DNA of 47,449 nucleotides from a virus. Position 1 is the stretch's first letter, and each line of letters opens with the position of its first letter. The notes beneath the pieces are model-generated. The model did not search any database and had not been told where the DNA came from. It was given only the letters and a program-made list of their open reading frames with translations. Shown piece after piece: positions 30,499 through 39,112 of this stretch. Position numbers and translations under genes: made by a program. The stretch lies in the IMG/VR virus record IMGVR_UViG_3300025407_000044, positions 1-47,449 of that record; one strand, given 5' to 3'.

Positions 30499-30522
30499 TC
30501 CCGCCTTTTTAGGCGGGACTTT
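30499..30522. terminator. Terminator made of an inverted GGCGGGA pair
   Basis: TCCCGCC and GGCGGGA are separated by 6 nt (TTTTTA), giving a perfect 7-bp stem, followed by CTTTC. The T run lies partly in the loop, so it is a weak rightward terminator. It is built from the 7-mer that is dispersed across the window. Confidence 0.6.
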
Positions 30523-30548
30523 CAAATAACCCGATTACATAGTAAAAT
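30520..30548 (+). promoter_or_regulatory. Promoter of LamG gene, leaderless
   Basis: TTTCAA (30520-30525), 17 nt, then TAAAAT (30543-30548). The expected start, 7 nt later, is the A of ATG 30555, and there is no Shine-Dalgarno sequence. This one lacks the TG extension. Confidence 0.45.
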
Positions 30549-30554
30549 AGTCTT

Positions 30555-33179
30555 ATGTCATATAAACAAGTAGTTCTCAGGGATAATCCAATAGCATTTT
30601 GGCCTTTAAATGGCACATCTAGCTTGAGAACCTATGCAACAATTTTGCTGGAGTATAAGACATATCAAGATTGGCTAGATGCTGAGCCTAACTATGGGGC
30701 AGATCCAATTACATTTACATTGCAGGATATATCACAAGGTGGGAACCATGCAGCATATACTTTAGGTTCCCCCAACTTTTTGGACATCTTGCCACTTGCA
30801 ACACTTTCAAATTATGACACACAACTTGCAGGATGCAAGATAAATTCAACTTCTGAGATTGGCATACAAAACCAATACAGTCCAACAGGAACTGGATCAA
30901 CACCTCTTTACAACATGTTCTATACAGGAACAGAGAATTTAACTTTTGGTATTGAAATGTGGTTGGCTTTTGATTCAAACCCGCCAACAGACAATGTTGT
31001 TTTCCAAGTACAATCGGGCGGGAGTAGCCCAGAAGTTATTGCTAAAGCCTATATAAACAACGATAAGATTTACTTTACAGTTAATGGAAAAGATAAAGTA
31101 GCTGGAACTAATCTTTCATATACAACATATAAGCAGGTATCCTCATGGGATTCACAGATGCATATATTCTTTTACTACTCAAAGGGATCAATTAATATTG
31201 GCGTTAACTCGTTGTTTGGACAAGCAACACAAGTTAGCCAGAACTTTATTTGGCACAATTCATATTCATCATCTCCAGAGTATTTTTATAAGATTGGTCC
31301 ATCAGGATCAAACAATAAGTTTACAATAAATGATCTATCATTCTATGATTATGTTTTGTCAGATAATCAAATCAAGTCTCACATGGTTTGGGGAACTTAT
31401 GATTCATCCCCGCAAAATTATGTAAAGCAGTCAAGTGGTTTCTTCTTTGATATTAAAGATGACCCCAATATGCTTGCTTATCAAAAAGACTTTACAAATC
31501 CAGCAAATTATAGAAGTGGTGTCATTAACAATTTAATTGTTGATAAAACTGGAATGACTTTGCAGACTATTCCATCTTTAACAAAAAGTGGATCAGGCAC
31601 ATTAACAGCATCTAATGGTCTGTCAGTAACATCAACAGCTGGAGCTATGTTTTCAAATCTATCAAAGTATTATTCTTTGGGCGGGATTTCAATACTAGGT
31701 CAAATAAATTGGACCCTTAACGGAGGTTCATCCCCAGCAACTATACTGGCTATAGATGGAATTAACAACAACGAATCCCTATATCTAGCTCAAAGCACAG
31801 ATAACAAACTAACGCTTTACTATCATAGCGTAGCTAACTACTACCCATATGCCTCTACAGACACTATAATTGCTCAAGTTCCAACCGCTGTTGCTTCAAA
31901 CGGAAACTATAATTTTGGACTATCAATAAATAACAATATTGCAACAATTTATTTATCGGGTAACAGCTCAGTATCAGGCAATCTTCCAAGCTATACTTAT
32001 TCTAATTTAAATCTTTATTTTGGTAATCAGTATTCATCTGCAACAACTCTCCCATTATCGGGCAGCATAAGCAATGTTTCAATATTGAACTCATACATTA
32101 ATCCATCTACATATTCTTTGTACGGATCAAACGATATGCTAACAATACCTTTTATAAGCAGTCTTGCAGTTTCACAGATTGGAACATGGACATACGGAGT
32201 TCTATCTTCTCAACTTAACAAGATATTTGGGTCAAGAGTAACTTGGGAAACTGGAACTTCCGATAATTCTGTAATAAGCTTAAATGAAAGTGTAGTGTTC
32301 CAGTACTCCATGGACAACGGCACTACTTGGAATCAAATAACAAATGGCTATCCAGTAACAAAGTTTGCAGATAATTCACAAGTAGCATATCCAGATATAA
32401 CATTCAGAGCTATCTTATCGGTTCAAGATTCCTCATCCCTACAGTTACCTAGAGTAGATAAAGTTTTGATTAATTTTTATAAGAACCTAGAAATTTTCTC
32501 AGATGCGGGAGCTTTCGTATTGGCGCCAAGACAAGGCAGCTACATTGGAGACACTTATTCAATTAAGAATAATTTCTTTAATATTCTTTCACGTACAAGC
32601 AATTTTGGCATCAAGGTGGCACAAGTTCAGAATAGTAATTCTGTGGCTACAATTAATACTGTTAATGGAACTGCCACATATCAAACGATAGAGTTCTGGT
32701 TTAGATATGATTCTGTAAGCTCAAGTATTGCTCAAACGATATTGGACACAGTAGGTCTATCTGCAAAGCTATATATTGACCCCGCCACAAACATTGTTTA
32801 TTCAAATGGTTTTTCAAATGTATTTATAAACGGCGTATCTTTAGCTGCAGGTCGTGTATTAAGCCAGGGCGAGGCATATCATTTTGTTTGCGTATATCCA
32901 AACCAAACAAACGCACAGATATATTTGGGCGGGGATCAAAGACTACAGACCTTCTCATACGGCACATTTGGCTATATAAGCCTATATCCTTCAGCATTTG
33001 CCCAAGGGGATGCACAGACAAGGTACCTAGAATTCCTGTCTAGCAATGTTGCACAAGTTACAGTATCATCTAATACTGACAGCATAGGTACAATTGGAGA
33101 ATATTCAAGCACTGTGACTGGATATAACGGTGGGCAACCAGTTCTGGCATACCCTCATCCCATAAGTATTACCGTATAA
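30555..33179 (+). CDS. Large LamG/concanavalin-like tail protein
   Basis: This 874-residue protein contains three beta-sandwich segments of laminin-G/concanavalin type. They are seen as YKQVVLRDNPIAFWPLNGTS (N-terminus), TFGIEMWLAF...YSKGSINIGV...INDLSFYDYVLSDNQIKSHM, a second around 340-520, and a third near 690-840 (TIEFWFRYDS...YHFVCVYPNQTNAQIYLGG). This fold binds carbohydrate, and in siphophages it occurs in minor tail or baseplate-associated proteins. It is probably virion-bound and glycan-binding. No Shine-Dalgarno sequence; leaderless start. Confidence 0.8.
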   Translation: MSYKQVVLRDNPIAFWPLNGTSSLRTYATILLEYKTYQDWLDAEPNYGADPITFTLQDISQGGNHAAYTLGSPNFLDILPLATLSNYDTQLAGCKINSTSEIGIQNQYSPTGTGSTPLYNMFYTGTENLTFGIEMWLAFDSNPPTDNVVFQVQSGGSSPEVIAKAYINNDKIYFTVNGKDKVAGTNLSYTTYKQVSSWDSQMHIFFYYSKGSINIGVNSLFGQATQVSQNFIWHNSYSSSPEYFYKIGPSGSNNKFTINDLSFYDYVLSDNQIKSHMVWGTYDSSPQNYVKQSSGFFFDIKDDPNMLAYQKDFTNPANYRSGVINNLIVDKTGMTLQTIPSLTKSGSGTLTASNGLSVTSTAGAMFSNLSKYYSLGGISILGQINWTLNGGSSPATILAIDGINNNESLYLAQSTDNKLTLYYHSVANYYPYASTDTIIAQVPTAVASNGNYNFGLSINNNIATIYLSGNSSVSGNLPSYTYSNLNLYFGNQYSSATTLPLSGSISNVSILNSYINPSTYSLYGSNDMLTIPFISSLAVSQIGTWTYGVLSSQLNKIFGSRVTWETGTSDNSVISLNESVVFQYSMDNGTTWNQITNGYPVTKFADNSQVAYPDITFRAILSVQDSSSLQLPRVDKVLINFYKNLEIFSDAGAFVLAPRQGSYIGDTYSIKNNFFNILSRTSNFGIKVAQVQNSNSVATINTVNGTATYQTIEFWFRYDSVSSSIAQTILDTVGLSAKLYIDPATNIVYSNGFSNVFINGVSLAAGRVLSQGEAYHFVCVYPNQTNAQIYLGGDQRLQTFSYGTFGYISLYPSAFAQGDAQTRYLEFLSSNVAQVTVSSNTDSIGTIGEYSSTVTGYNGGQPVLAYPHPISITV

Positions 33180-33200
33180 CACATTTTTGGCAGCCATATG

Positions 33201-33229
33201 TTCCGTTTTTAAGACTTAGGTGGTATTAT
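33201..33229 (+). promoter_or_regulatory. Promoter of the head module, leaderless
   Basis: TGG-TATTAT (hexamer 33224-33229) places the start exactly at ATG 33236. The -35 at 17 bp reads TTCCGT, a weak match. No Shine-Dalgarno sequence precedes the gene. Confidence 0.6.
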
Positions 33230-33235
33230 TGGCAT

Positions 33236-33574
33236 ATGAGCAAGATGCGTACAACCGTCGTAGAAGAAGTTAATTGGGGCCTTTATGTTTGGCAGATGCC
33301 AGATGGTAAGGTTGTTATGGATGAAGAGGGTGCATATTTGAGTATCCCGTCCCTAAAAGGCGATATTCGCCAGATTAAAAAGCTAAAGGATGCAGCAAAG
33401 CACTACGGCCTAGAAGATGGAACACCATTATTTATGTCTGGTCACAGACCCGTTACAGATGAAGAGCTTGAAATGCAAAAGCAAAGATTGGAAATGGGGC
33501 TTGTTCCAGACGAGCATGACCTTCCAGCTATGATGGATTATGTTAAAGAAATGAGGGACATGAAGCTTGGTTAA
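33236..33574 (+). CDS. Unknown protein upstream of portal (112 aa)
   Basis: Product starts MSKMRTTVVEEVNWGLYVWQ, has a short beta N-terminus (LYVWQMPDGKVVMDEEGAYL) and then charged helices. The position directly before portal is normally that of a terminase subunit, but length and motifs (no Walker A/B) do not fit the large subunit, and no DNA-binding helix-turn-helix stands out. It is probably a packaging- or head-related accessory. Function is unknown. Confidence 0.7.
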   Translation: MSKMRTTVVEEVNWGLYVWQMPDGKVVMDEEGAYLSIPSLKGDIRQIKKLKDAAKHYGLEDGTPLFMSGHRPVTDEELEMQKQRLEMGLVPDEHDLPAMMDYVKEMRDMKLG

Positions 33575-33589
33575 AGCTTTATAAAAAAT

Positions 33590-35167
33590 ATGGCTAATTT
33601 AAGAATTGATGACAGTATTGATGAAGATGAGGGTGGGATCACAGTAAAGCTGGATGCCCCATCACATACTATAGAGCACGATTTTGGTGACCCGTTTAAT
33701 GCAACTTGGTCAGATATTAAGAAGGCAGATGGCCTAAGTCCTAATTTCCGTCGTCAAGTAAATAGAATGGAAAAGTCATTTACTGGTGTTGGTGATGCAA
33801 AGTCTAAGAAGTTAGATCCGCTTGACCTTACAGGATATTCTCTTTTCCAGATTGTTCAACCTCCTTACAACGTACTATATTTGGCACAGCTTTATGATAT
33901 CTCCCCATATCATCACTCTGCTGTAAATGCTAAAGCTGCCAACGTTGTCGGGCTCGGTTATAAATTTGAAAACACATGGGCAACAACTGCAAAGATTGAA
34001 GAAGTAATGGATCAGCCTAAAAAGCTTGACAAGTTGCGTTCAAAGCTTGAAGGCCTTAAAGAAGAGATGCGGGAGTTCCTAGAATCTCTTAACTCTGATG
34101 ATTCATTTACAGAGACAATGAAAAAGATCTTCATTGACCTAGAATCAACAGGAAATGCTTATCTTGAAGTTGGTCGTACATCAACTGGTAAGATTGGCTA
34201 CATTGGTCATATTCCTACAACAACAATGCGTATTCGCCGTCACCGTGACGGATTTGTTCAAGTTGTTTATAACCGCTACACATTTTTTAGAAACTTCGGT
34301 GATACCGAGACCCCAGATCAGATAGGTACTGATCCCCAGCCAAACGAAGTAATTCACTTTAAAGTATTTACTCCGTCAAATACCTACTATGGCATTCCAG
34401 ATGTTTTGTCTGCTAAGAATGCAGTTGCTGGTGATGAATTCGCACAGCGATTTAACTTGGACTACTTTGAAAACAAAGCTGTGCCTCGTTACATTATTAC
34501 CGTAAAGGGAGCAAAGCTTACAGCAGAATCAGAGCGTAAGTTACTAGAGTTCTTCCAGACGGGGCTTAAAGGAAGAAATCACAGAACCCTTTATATCCCT
34601 CTTCCATCAGATGGCGAGCAAGGTCGTGTTGAGTTTAACATGGAGCCAATTGAAGCGGGAATTCAAGATTCTTCGTTTAGGAACTATGCGGTAGAAAACA
34701 GAGATCGTATTCTTTTGTCTCACCGTGTTCCAGTATCAAAGCTTGGAATGCCTGCAAACGTTTCGTTGGCTAATGCTAAAGATGCTGACAAGACATTTAA
34801 AGAGCAAGTATGTCGTCCACGTCAAGAAGAACTTGAGTTTAAGATTAATTTAATTATCAAGGAATTTACTGATGCGTTCAAACTTCAATTTAACGAACTT
34901 GCACTTACAGATGAAGAGACTCAATCTCGTATTGATGACCGTTATCTGAAGGATCAAGTTATTACTCCTAACGAAGTTCGTGCACGTCGTGGAATGGCTC
35001 CACTTGAAGGCGGTGATGCAGTGTTGGTTATTAATCCTAAAGCAGCACAAGATGCAGCATCAGATGCAAGTGGTAATAAAGCCAGAAGCCAAGACCGTGT
35101 TTTAAATGCACCTGATAAAATGGGCACGGGTCGTGCTCCAAAGGGTGAGGGAAGACAACAGGCATAA
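33590..35167 (+). CDS. Portal protein
   Basis: This 525-residue protein fits the HK97/SPP1-like portal family: LTGYSLFQIVQPPYN, YHHSAVNAKAANVVGLGY, LESTGNAYLEV..TGKIGYIGHIPTTTMRI, HFKVFTPSNTYYGIPDVL and the clip/crown VPVSKLGMPANVSLANA. It forms the dodecameric ring for DNA packaging and joins head to tail. The C-terminus is Ala/Gln-rich and polar. No Shine-Dalgarno sequence; TTTATAAA lies 5-12 nt upstream and could be a weak leaderless promoter. No terminase is adjacent. Confidence 0.9.
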   Translation: MANLRIDDSIDEDEGGITVKLDAPSHTIEHDFGDPFNATWSDIKKADGLSPNFRRQVNRMEKSFTGVGDAKSKKLDPLDLTGYSLFQIVQPPYNVLYLAQLYDISPYHHSAVNAKAANVVGLGYKFENTWATTAKIEEVMDQPKKLDKLRSKLEGLKEEMREFLESLNSDDSFTETMKKIFIDLESTGNAYLEVGRTSTGKIGYIGHIPTTTMRIRRHRDGFVQVVYNRYTFFRNFGDTETPDQIGTDPQPNEVIHFKVFTPSNTYYGIPDVLSAKNAVAGDEFAQRFNLDYFENKAVPRYIITVKGAKLTAESERKLLEFFQTGLKGRNHRTLYIPLPSDGEQGRVEFNMEPIEAGIQDSSFRNYAVENRDRILLSHRVPVSKLGMPANVSLANAKDADKTFKEQVCRPRQEELEFKINLIIKEFTDAFKLQFNELALTDEETQSRIDDRYLKDQVITPNEVRARRGMAPLEGGDAVLVINPKAAQDAASDASGNKARSQDRVLNAPDKMGTGRAPKGEGRQQA

Positions 35168-35170
35168 CAA

Positions 35171-36034
35171 ATGTCTACAGCATTAGACGTTTTAAATGTT
35201 GCTAGAAGTCAAATAGGTTTTGTTGAAGGACCAGTAAATGAAAACCCATATGGAATTTGGTATGGGGTTCCAAATGCAAGTTATTGTGCTATGGGTATAA
35301 GTTGGTGCTTTGCACAAGTTGGACTTTCATCTTTAGTTGCAGCACAAACTCCAAAAGGTTTTGCATATTGCCCTGCAGGTCTTGCATGGTTTCAAAGACA
35401 AGGTTTAGTTGTAAATAAATATCAAGCACAACCAGGTGACCTTGTTTTCTTTTCATGGGGTACTGGTGTTGCAGAGCATGTTGAAATTGTTGAAGCTGCA
35501 TCTGCAGACGGATTAACAACAATTGGTTTCAATACAACTGATAAAAATACAAAAGAAGCAGCAAATGGCGGAGGGTGCTACAGAGAACACCGTCCATATC
35601 TTTATGTTATGGCAATTGTAAGACCTAAGTATCCAGTGCCTCTAAAACCTGTTTCAAAGGGTGTTACAAGTAAAAAAGCTACGGCAGGTGTAGCAGCTAC
35701 TGGAACAGCCGCAGCAGGCGTTGCAGCAGCTTTACATGGCACTCCAATCACAACCTCGGGAACAACACCAACACCCACTCCATCACCTACAGTATTTGTA
35801 GCACCACCTTTTCCTACTAGTGCAACAGCTTTTAATTTAGGGCAAAAAAGTGATGCTGTTATGGCTGTAGAAAAAGCACTGTTAAAGGCGGGACTGCTTC
35901 CAAGTAACTATGTAACTGGAATAATGAATAAACAAACACAAGCGGCATTAGTAAAGTATGAGGCAAAGCAAGGAATTAAAGTTACAGGTACGCTGCCACA
36001 AATTATATATGATGAATTAAAGGGATCACTATGA
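35171..36034 (+). CDS. Endolysin: CHAP domain plus peptidoglycan-binding domain
   Basis: This 287-residue protein has an N-terminal CHAP amidase/endopeptidase domain with Cys39 (ASYCAMGIS), His103 (GVAEHVEIV) and Asn121 (GFNTTDKN) as likely catalytic residues. A Thr/Pro/Ser linker (about 165-215, PTPTPSPT) leads to a C-terminal PG_binding_1 domain (221-282). It cleaves peptidoglycan peptides to release progeny. No signal peptide, so it needs the holin encoded next, overlapping by 4 nt. Its place between portal and protease is unusual. Confidence 0.88.
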   Translation: MSTALDVLNVARSQIGFVEGPVNENPYGIWYGVPNASYCAMGISWCFAQVGLSSLVAAQTPKGFAYCPAGLAWFQRQGLVVNKYQAQPGDLVFFSWGTGVAEHVEIVEAASADGLTTIGFNTTDKNTKEAANGGGCYREHRPYLYVMAIVRPKYPVPLKPVSKGVTSKKATAGVAATGTAAAGVAAALHGTPITTSGTTPTPTPSPTVFVAPPFPTSATAFNLGQKSDAVMAVEKALLKAGLLPSNYVTGIMNKQTQAALVKYEAKQGIKVTGTLPQIIYDELKGSL

Positions 36035-36366
36035 GCCTAAAACACCATTTTAAGTTCAGTGTTGCAGATGCTAAACAGCTAGGTATAGCCTTTGTAGGTG
36101 CAATTTCAGCCTGGGCAGCCACGGGATTTCAGAGGGATATAGCCCATCTAATGTATCCAATTGTTGGTTTTATAACAGGAGGCCTGGCATCCCACAACTC
36201 TATGGCTAACCCAAATGTCACTCCAGACTCACACATAGTAACTCCTTATGTCTCTAACATAGAAGATCACAATCCTGGGGTTCCTACCCCAGTTGAACAA
36301 AACTATAAACCAGAGGGGGCGGATGTCAAAAAAGTCATCCAAATCAATAGCGGAATTATAAAATAA
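36031..36366 (+). CDS. Probable holin
   Basis: This 111-residue protein has a hydrophobic N-terminal half, AKQLGIAFVGAISAWAA and LMYPIVGFITGGLAS, giving two likely membrane segments with a short polar turn. A polar C-terminal tail with no further helices follows. Size, topology and overlap with the endolysin gene (TATGA) support a class II-type holin. AAGGGAT lies before the ATG. It would make the membrane lesion that lets the endolysin through. Confidence 0.72.
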   Translation: MSLKHHFKFSVADAKQLGIAFVGAISAWAATGFQRDIAHLMYPIVGFITGGLASHNSMANPNVTPDSHIVTPYVSNIEDHNPGVPTPVEQNYKPEGADVKKVIQINSGIIK

Positions 36367-36399
36367 TTTTTACCGAAATTATGACTTATTTATAAAACT

Positions 36400-36408
36400 T
36401 GCTATTAT
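36400..36408 (+). promoter_or_regulatory. Promoter of the capsid operon, near-leaderless
   Basis: TGC-TATTAT (hexamer 36403-36408) predicts a start near 36415, four bases before ATG 36419, which has no Shine-Dalgarno sequence. Confidence 0.55.
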
Positions 36409-36418
36409 TTATTTACAT

Positions 36419-37849
36419 ATGGACATTCAAAAAACTTATTGGCAAAACAGCGAATCTTCAACAGCCTTGCATTTTCCTATTACCAAGGTTGACAAGGAGA
36501 AGCGTCTTGTATCAGGATTTGCGTCACTAGATAACGTTGACCGCCACGGAGATATTGTAACGGCGGATGCAAATAAGAAAGCCTTTGAAAGATTCAGAGG
36601 AAATATCCGTGAGATGCACGGGCCAACAGCAGTTGGTAAGATGGTTAAGTTTAAGCATGACACATTTTTTGATCCAGAGACTCAGAAGAAGTACAACGGC
36701 GTATATGTAACTGCCTATATTTCAAAGGGTGCACAGGATGCATGGGAGAAGTGCCTAGATGGTACTTATTCAGGTTTTTCTATTGGTGGAAACATCAATG
36801 ATGCAAAGATGGAAAAAGTTGACGGGGAGAACGAAACTCGTCGTGTTATCCATGATTATGATTTGCACGAATTGTCATTAGTTGATTCACCAGCAAACCA
36901 GCTTGCAAACTTTTTTTCTATTGAAAAGAATGTAGATGGAAGCACATTTGTTAAAGGAATGGTTGCAGACATCACACTAGAAAATGTATTCTGGTGCAAG
37001 CAAGATGAAGTTGCATCAACATCAGAAGCTATGTCAAAGGATTGCGTTGTATGTGATGCACCTATGACAAATATTGGTTGGGTTGAGCAAAAGGATTCAG
37101 AGAAGTTTGAAGCAATTGAAAAGGTAATTGATTCTTATTTCAAGAAAGATGATGCACCAACATCCGCACACGAAGCTGGCGAGACAGCTGCACCAGGTTT
37201 GGCAGGTAATGTCATTGATAGCAACGCTACCATTAATCTTTATCCTGATCAAAATAGCAAGAAAAAAGTCACGTTTGAAGACGGACTTAAAAAGAGTGAA
37301 GAGATTTCGCTCAACGAAGGAGGTAACAAAATGACAGAAAATACAGATGCAACAATTGAGAAGTCAATTGATGTTGAGACTCCTGCCGAAGAAGTTTCAT
37401 CTGTTTCGGAGATTGCAGATACTACAGTTGAAAAGGCTGCAGAGATTTCTGAAGTTGAAGATACACTTGATTTTGAGAAGATGGTTTCAGACCTTAAAGC
37501 CTTCTTTGGTGAGTCACTAGAAAAGTCCAACACTAACTATGCTACACACGCAGCAACAGTAGCGGACATGTATAACATTGTTAACGAGACCAGAGCTGAA
37601 ATGGCTCGTTTGTCCAAGGCATATGAGGATATCCAGAAGGCAAATGAAGATCTCGCTACAAAGTACGAAACCTTGAGTAAGTCAGTAACAGATATGTTCG
37701 GAAAGATTGAGTATGTTGATCATCAACTCAAGAATTTTGAATCTGCTACTGCAGTTCAGAAGTCCATTGGGGTAGAAGCTCCAATGGGTCAAACAAAACC
37801 AAAACAAAGTATATGGCAAGGTGCTTTCCTCAGTGCTTCTAGCATATAA
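36419..37849 (+). CDS. Prohead serine protease fused to scaffold (XkdF/S78-like)
   Basis: The 476-residue product begins with a capsid maturation protease domain (about 15-165): SGFASLDNVDRHGDIV, EMHGP with catalytic His67, TYSGFSIGG with nucleophile Ser118, and HELSLVDSPAN with Glu151. The C-terminal 300 residues are acidic and helical (EKSIDVETPAEEV, YEDIQKANEDLATKYETL), a scaffold. An internal strong start at 37331 would release the scaffold alone. It directs capsid assembly and then digests the scaffold and itself. Located just before the capsid gene. No ribosome-binding site at the main start (leaderless). Confidence 0.88.
   Translation: MDIQKTYWQNSESSTALHFPITKVDKEKRLVSGFASLDNVDRHGDIVTADANKKAFERFRGNIREMHGPTAVGKMVKFKHDTFFDPETQKKYNGVYVTAYISKGAQDAWEKCLDGTYSGFSIGGNINDAKMEKVDGENETRRVIHDYDLHELSLVDSPANQLANFFSIEKNVDGSTFVKGMVADITLENVFWCKQDEVASTSEAMSKDCVVCDAPMTNIGWVEQKDSEKFEAIEKVIDSYFKKDDAPTSAHEAGETAAPGLAGNVIDSNATINLYPDQNSKKKVTFEDGLKKSEEISLNEGGNKMTENTDATIEKSIDVETPAEEVSSVSEIADTTVEKAAEISEVEDTLDFEKMVSDLKAFFGESLEKSNTNYATHAATVADMYNIVNETRAEMARLSKAYEDIQKANEDLATKYETLSKSVTDMFGKIEYVDHQLKNFESATAVQKSIGVEAPMGQTKPKQSIWQGAFLSASSI
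37331..37849 (+). CDS. Internally initiated scaffolding protein
   Basis: In frame with the protease at its codon 305, ATG 37331 is preceded by GAAGGAGG at 7 nt spacing, the best ribosome-binding site of the head module. Initiation gives a 172-residue acidic coiled-coil protein (MTENTDATIEKS...). This is the arrangement of lambda C/Nu3, where scaffold is made from a start inside the protease gene (established knowledge). Expression here is inferred from sequence. Confidence 0.7.
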   Translation: MTENTDATIEKSIDVETPAEEVSSVSEIADTTVEKAAEISEVEDTLDFEKMVSDLKAFFGESLEKSNTNYATHAATVADMYNIVNETRAEMARLSKAYEDIQKANEDLATKYETLSKSVTDMFGKIEYVDHQLKNFESATAVQKSIGVEAPMGQTKPKQSIWQGAFLSASSI

Positions 37850-37863
37850 AAAAATACAGAAAA

Positions 37864-37882
37864 AATAAGGTGGTGAAATAAA
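37864..37882 (+). promoter_or_regulatory. Capsid-gene leader with strong RBS
   Basis: AATAAGGTGGTGAAATAAA directly precedes the capsid ATG. The identical 19 nt precede the major tail protein gene (42281-42299). These encode the two most abundant virion proteins. Confidence 0.7.
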
Positions 37883-37883
37883 A

Positions 37884-39026
37884 ATGAGTAATGAACTTCT
37901 ACAAAAAGTAATTGATACTACGGACCTCGGTTCTTCAGCAGTCAATGCATCTACAGACTCTGCTACCCTTTCAGGTAACGGTCTCCTATATCCAGATCAA
38001 GCTAACCGCTTCTTGGATTACATGTGGGATGCAACAATCTTGGCTAAGACAGCCCGTACAATCCGTATGCGTTCAAACACAACCGAGATTGATCGTGTTG
38101 CTGTTGGACAACGTATCATGACCGTCGCACAGGAAGATAACCCACGTAACTTCGTGGCAAGTGGTGATAGCTATACAAACGCTAATACTACTACTTTCTC
38201 TGCACAAAATGCTACATTTAACAAGGTATCTCTTACAACACGCAAGCTCCGTCTTGACTGGGAACTTTCAGCAGAGTCTCTTGAAGACAATATTGAAGGT
38301 CCAGATCTAGAGGATCACATTGCACGTCTTATGGCTACCCAGGCTGGTAACGATATTGAGGATACCCTTATTAACGGTACTGGAACTGGTTCAGGTTTGA
38401 TGTCAGCATTCGCAGGCTTCCGTACATTGGCACTTAACAACGCACACGTTGTTGACGCTGCTGGTTATGGACTTGACAAGACCGTATTCAACCAAGCTAT
38501 CAAGACCCTTCCACGTAAGTACAAGCAACGCAGAAACCAACTTCGCTTCTTCACAGGATCAAACTTGGTTCAGGATTACCTATTCAACCTAACAGCTAAC
38601 GCTGGTAACGGCAACCCATTTGATATCGCTTCAGGTATCATCCGTGGAGATGTCGCTGCTAACGATGGCGGTCCAGGTTCAGTAACTCCTTTTGCGTTTG
38701 GAATTCCAGTTATCAACGTTCCGTTGATCAGCGAAACCCAGACTTACAATGGATCAGCTAACACAGGTGATGTTCACTTGACATTCCCGCAAAACTTCAT
38801 TATTGGTATCAAGCGTGACGTAACCGTCTATCGTTTGTTCCAGCCAAAGAAGGACACAATTGAATATACACTATTCATTCGTGTTGGTTGCGTAATGGAA
38901 AACTACGATGCACACGTCATCGTTAAGAACATTGCAGTAGCAGGCTCAGTAATGTCTACCCCATCATTTGGATCAGCATACAATGGTTCAAACGTTACAG
39001 GTGGATTGAACGGCGAGACATTCTAA
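37884..39026 (+). CDS. Major capsid protein (HK97 fold)
   Basis: This 380-residue protein has an N-arm (SAVNASTDSATLSGNGLLYP), the E-loop and spine helix region (LDWELSAESLEDNIEG, EDHIARLMATQAGNDIEDTLINGTG), the P-domain LPRKYKQRRNQLRFFTGSNL and a C-terminal A-domain with GIPVINVPLI and FIRVGCVMENYDA. These fit the HK97-like major capsid protein. It builds the icosahedral shell. It follows protease/scaffold, has the strong leader 37864-37882, and is closed by a terminator at 39043. Confidence 0.92.
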   Translation: MSNELLQKVIDTTDLGSSAVNASTDSATLSGNGLLYPDQANRFLDYMWDATILAKTARTIRMRSNTTEIDRVAVGQRIMTVAQEDNPRNFVASGDSYTNANTTTFSAQNATFNKVSLTTRKLRLDWELSAESLEDNIEGPDLEDHIARLMATQAGNDIEDTLINGTGTGSGLMSAFAGFRTLALNNAHVVDAAGYGLDKTVFNQAIKTLPRKYKQRRNQLRFFTGSNLVQDYLFNLTANAGNGNPFDIASGIIRGDVAANDGGPGSVTPFAFGIPVINVPLISETQTYNGSANTGDVHLTFPQNFIIGIKRDVTVYRLFQPKKDTIEYTLFIRVGCVMENYDAHVIVKNIAVAGSVMSTPSFGSAYNGSNVTGGLNGETF

Positions 39027-39042
39027 TTTTAATTAGATGCAA

Positions 39043-39077
39043 GGCGGGGAGTTACTTCGGTAGCTCCCTTAGCCATT
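39043..39077 (+). terminator. Rho-independent terminator after capsid gene
   Basis: GGGAGTTAC-TTCG-GTAGCTCCC is a 9-bp stem (one G-U) with a UUCG tetraloop. Outer GGC/GCC bases extend it and TT follows. Only a short T tract, but the stem is very stable. Confidence 0.75.
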
Positions 39078-39080
39078 TAA

Positions 39081-39089
39081 TGCTATAAT
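39081..39089 (+). promoter_or_regulatory. Promoter of the connector operon
   Basis: TGC-TATAAT lies 4 nt after the capsid terminator and 24 nt before ATG 39113. It restarts transcription for the head-tail connector genes. Confidence 0.6.
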
Positions 39090-39112
39090 AAACAATGACG
39101 AGAGGAAGTCAA

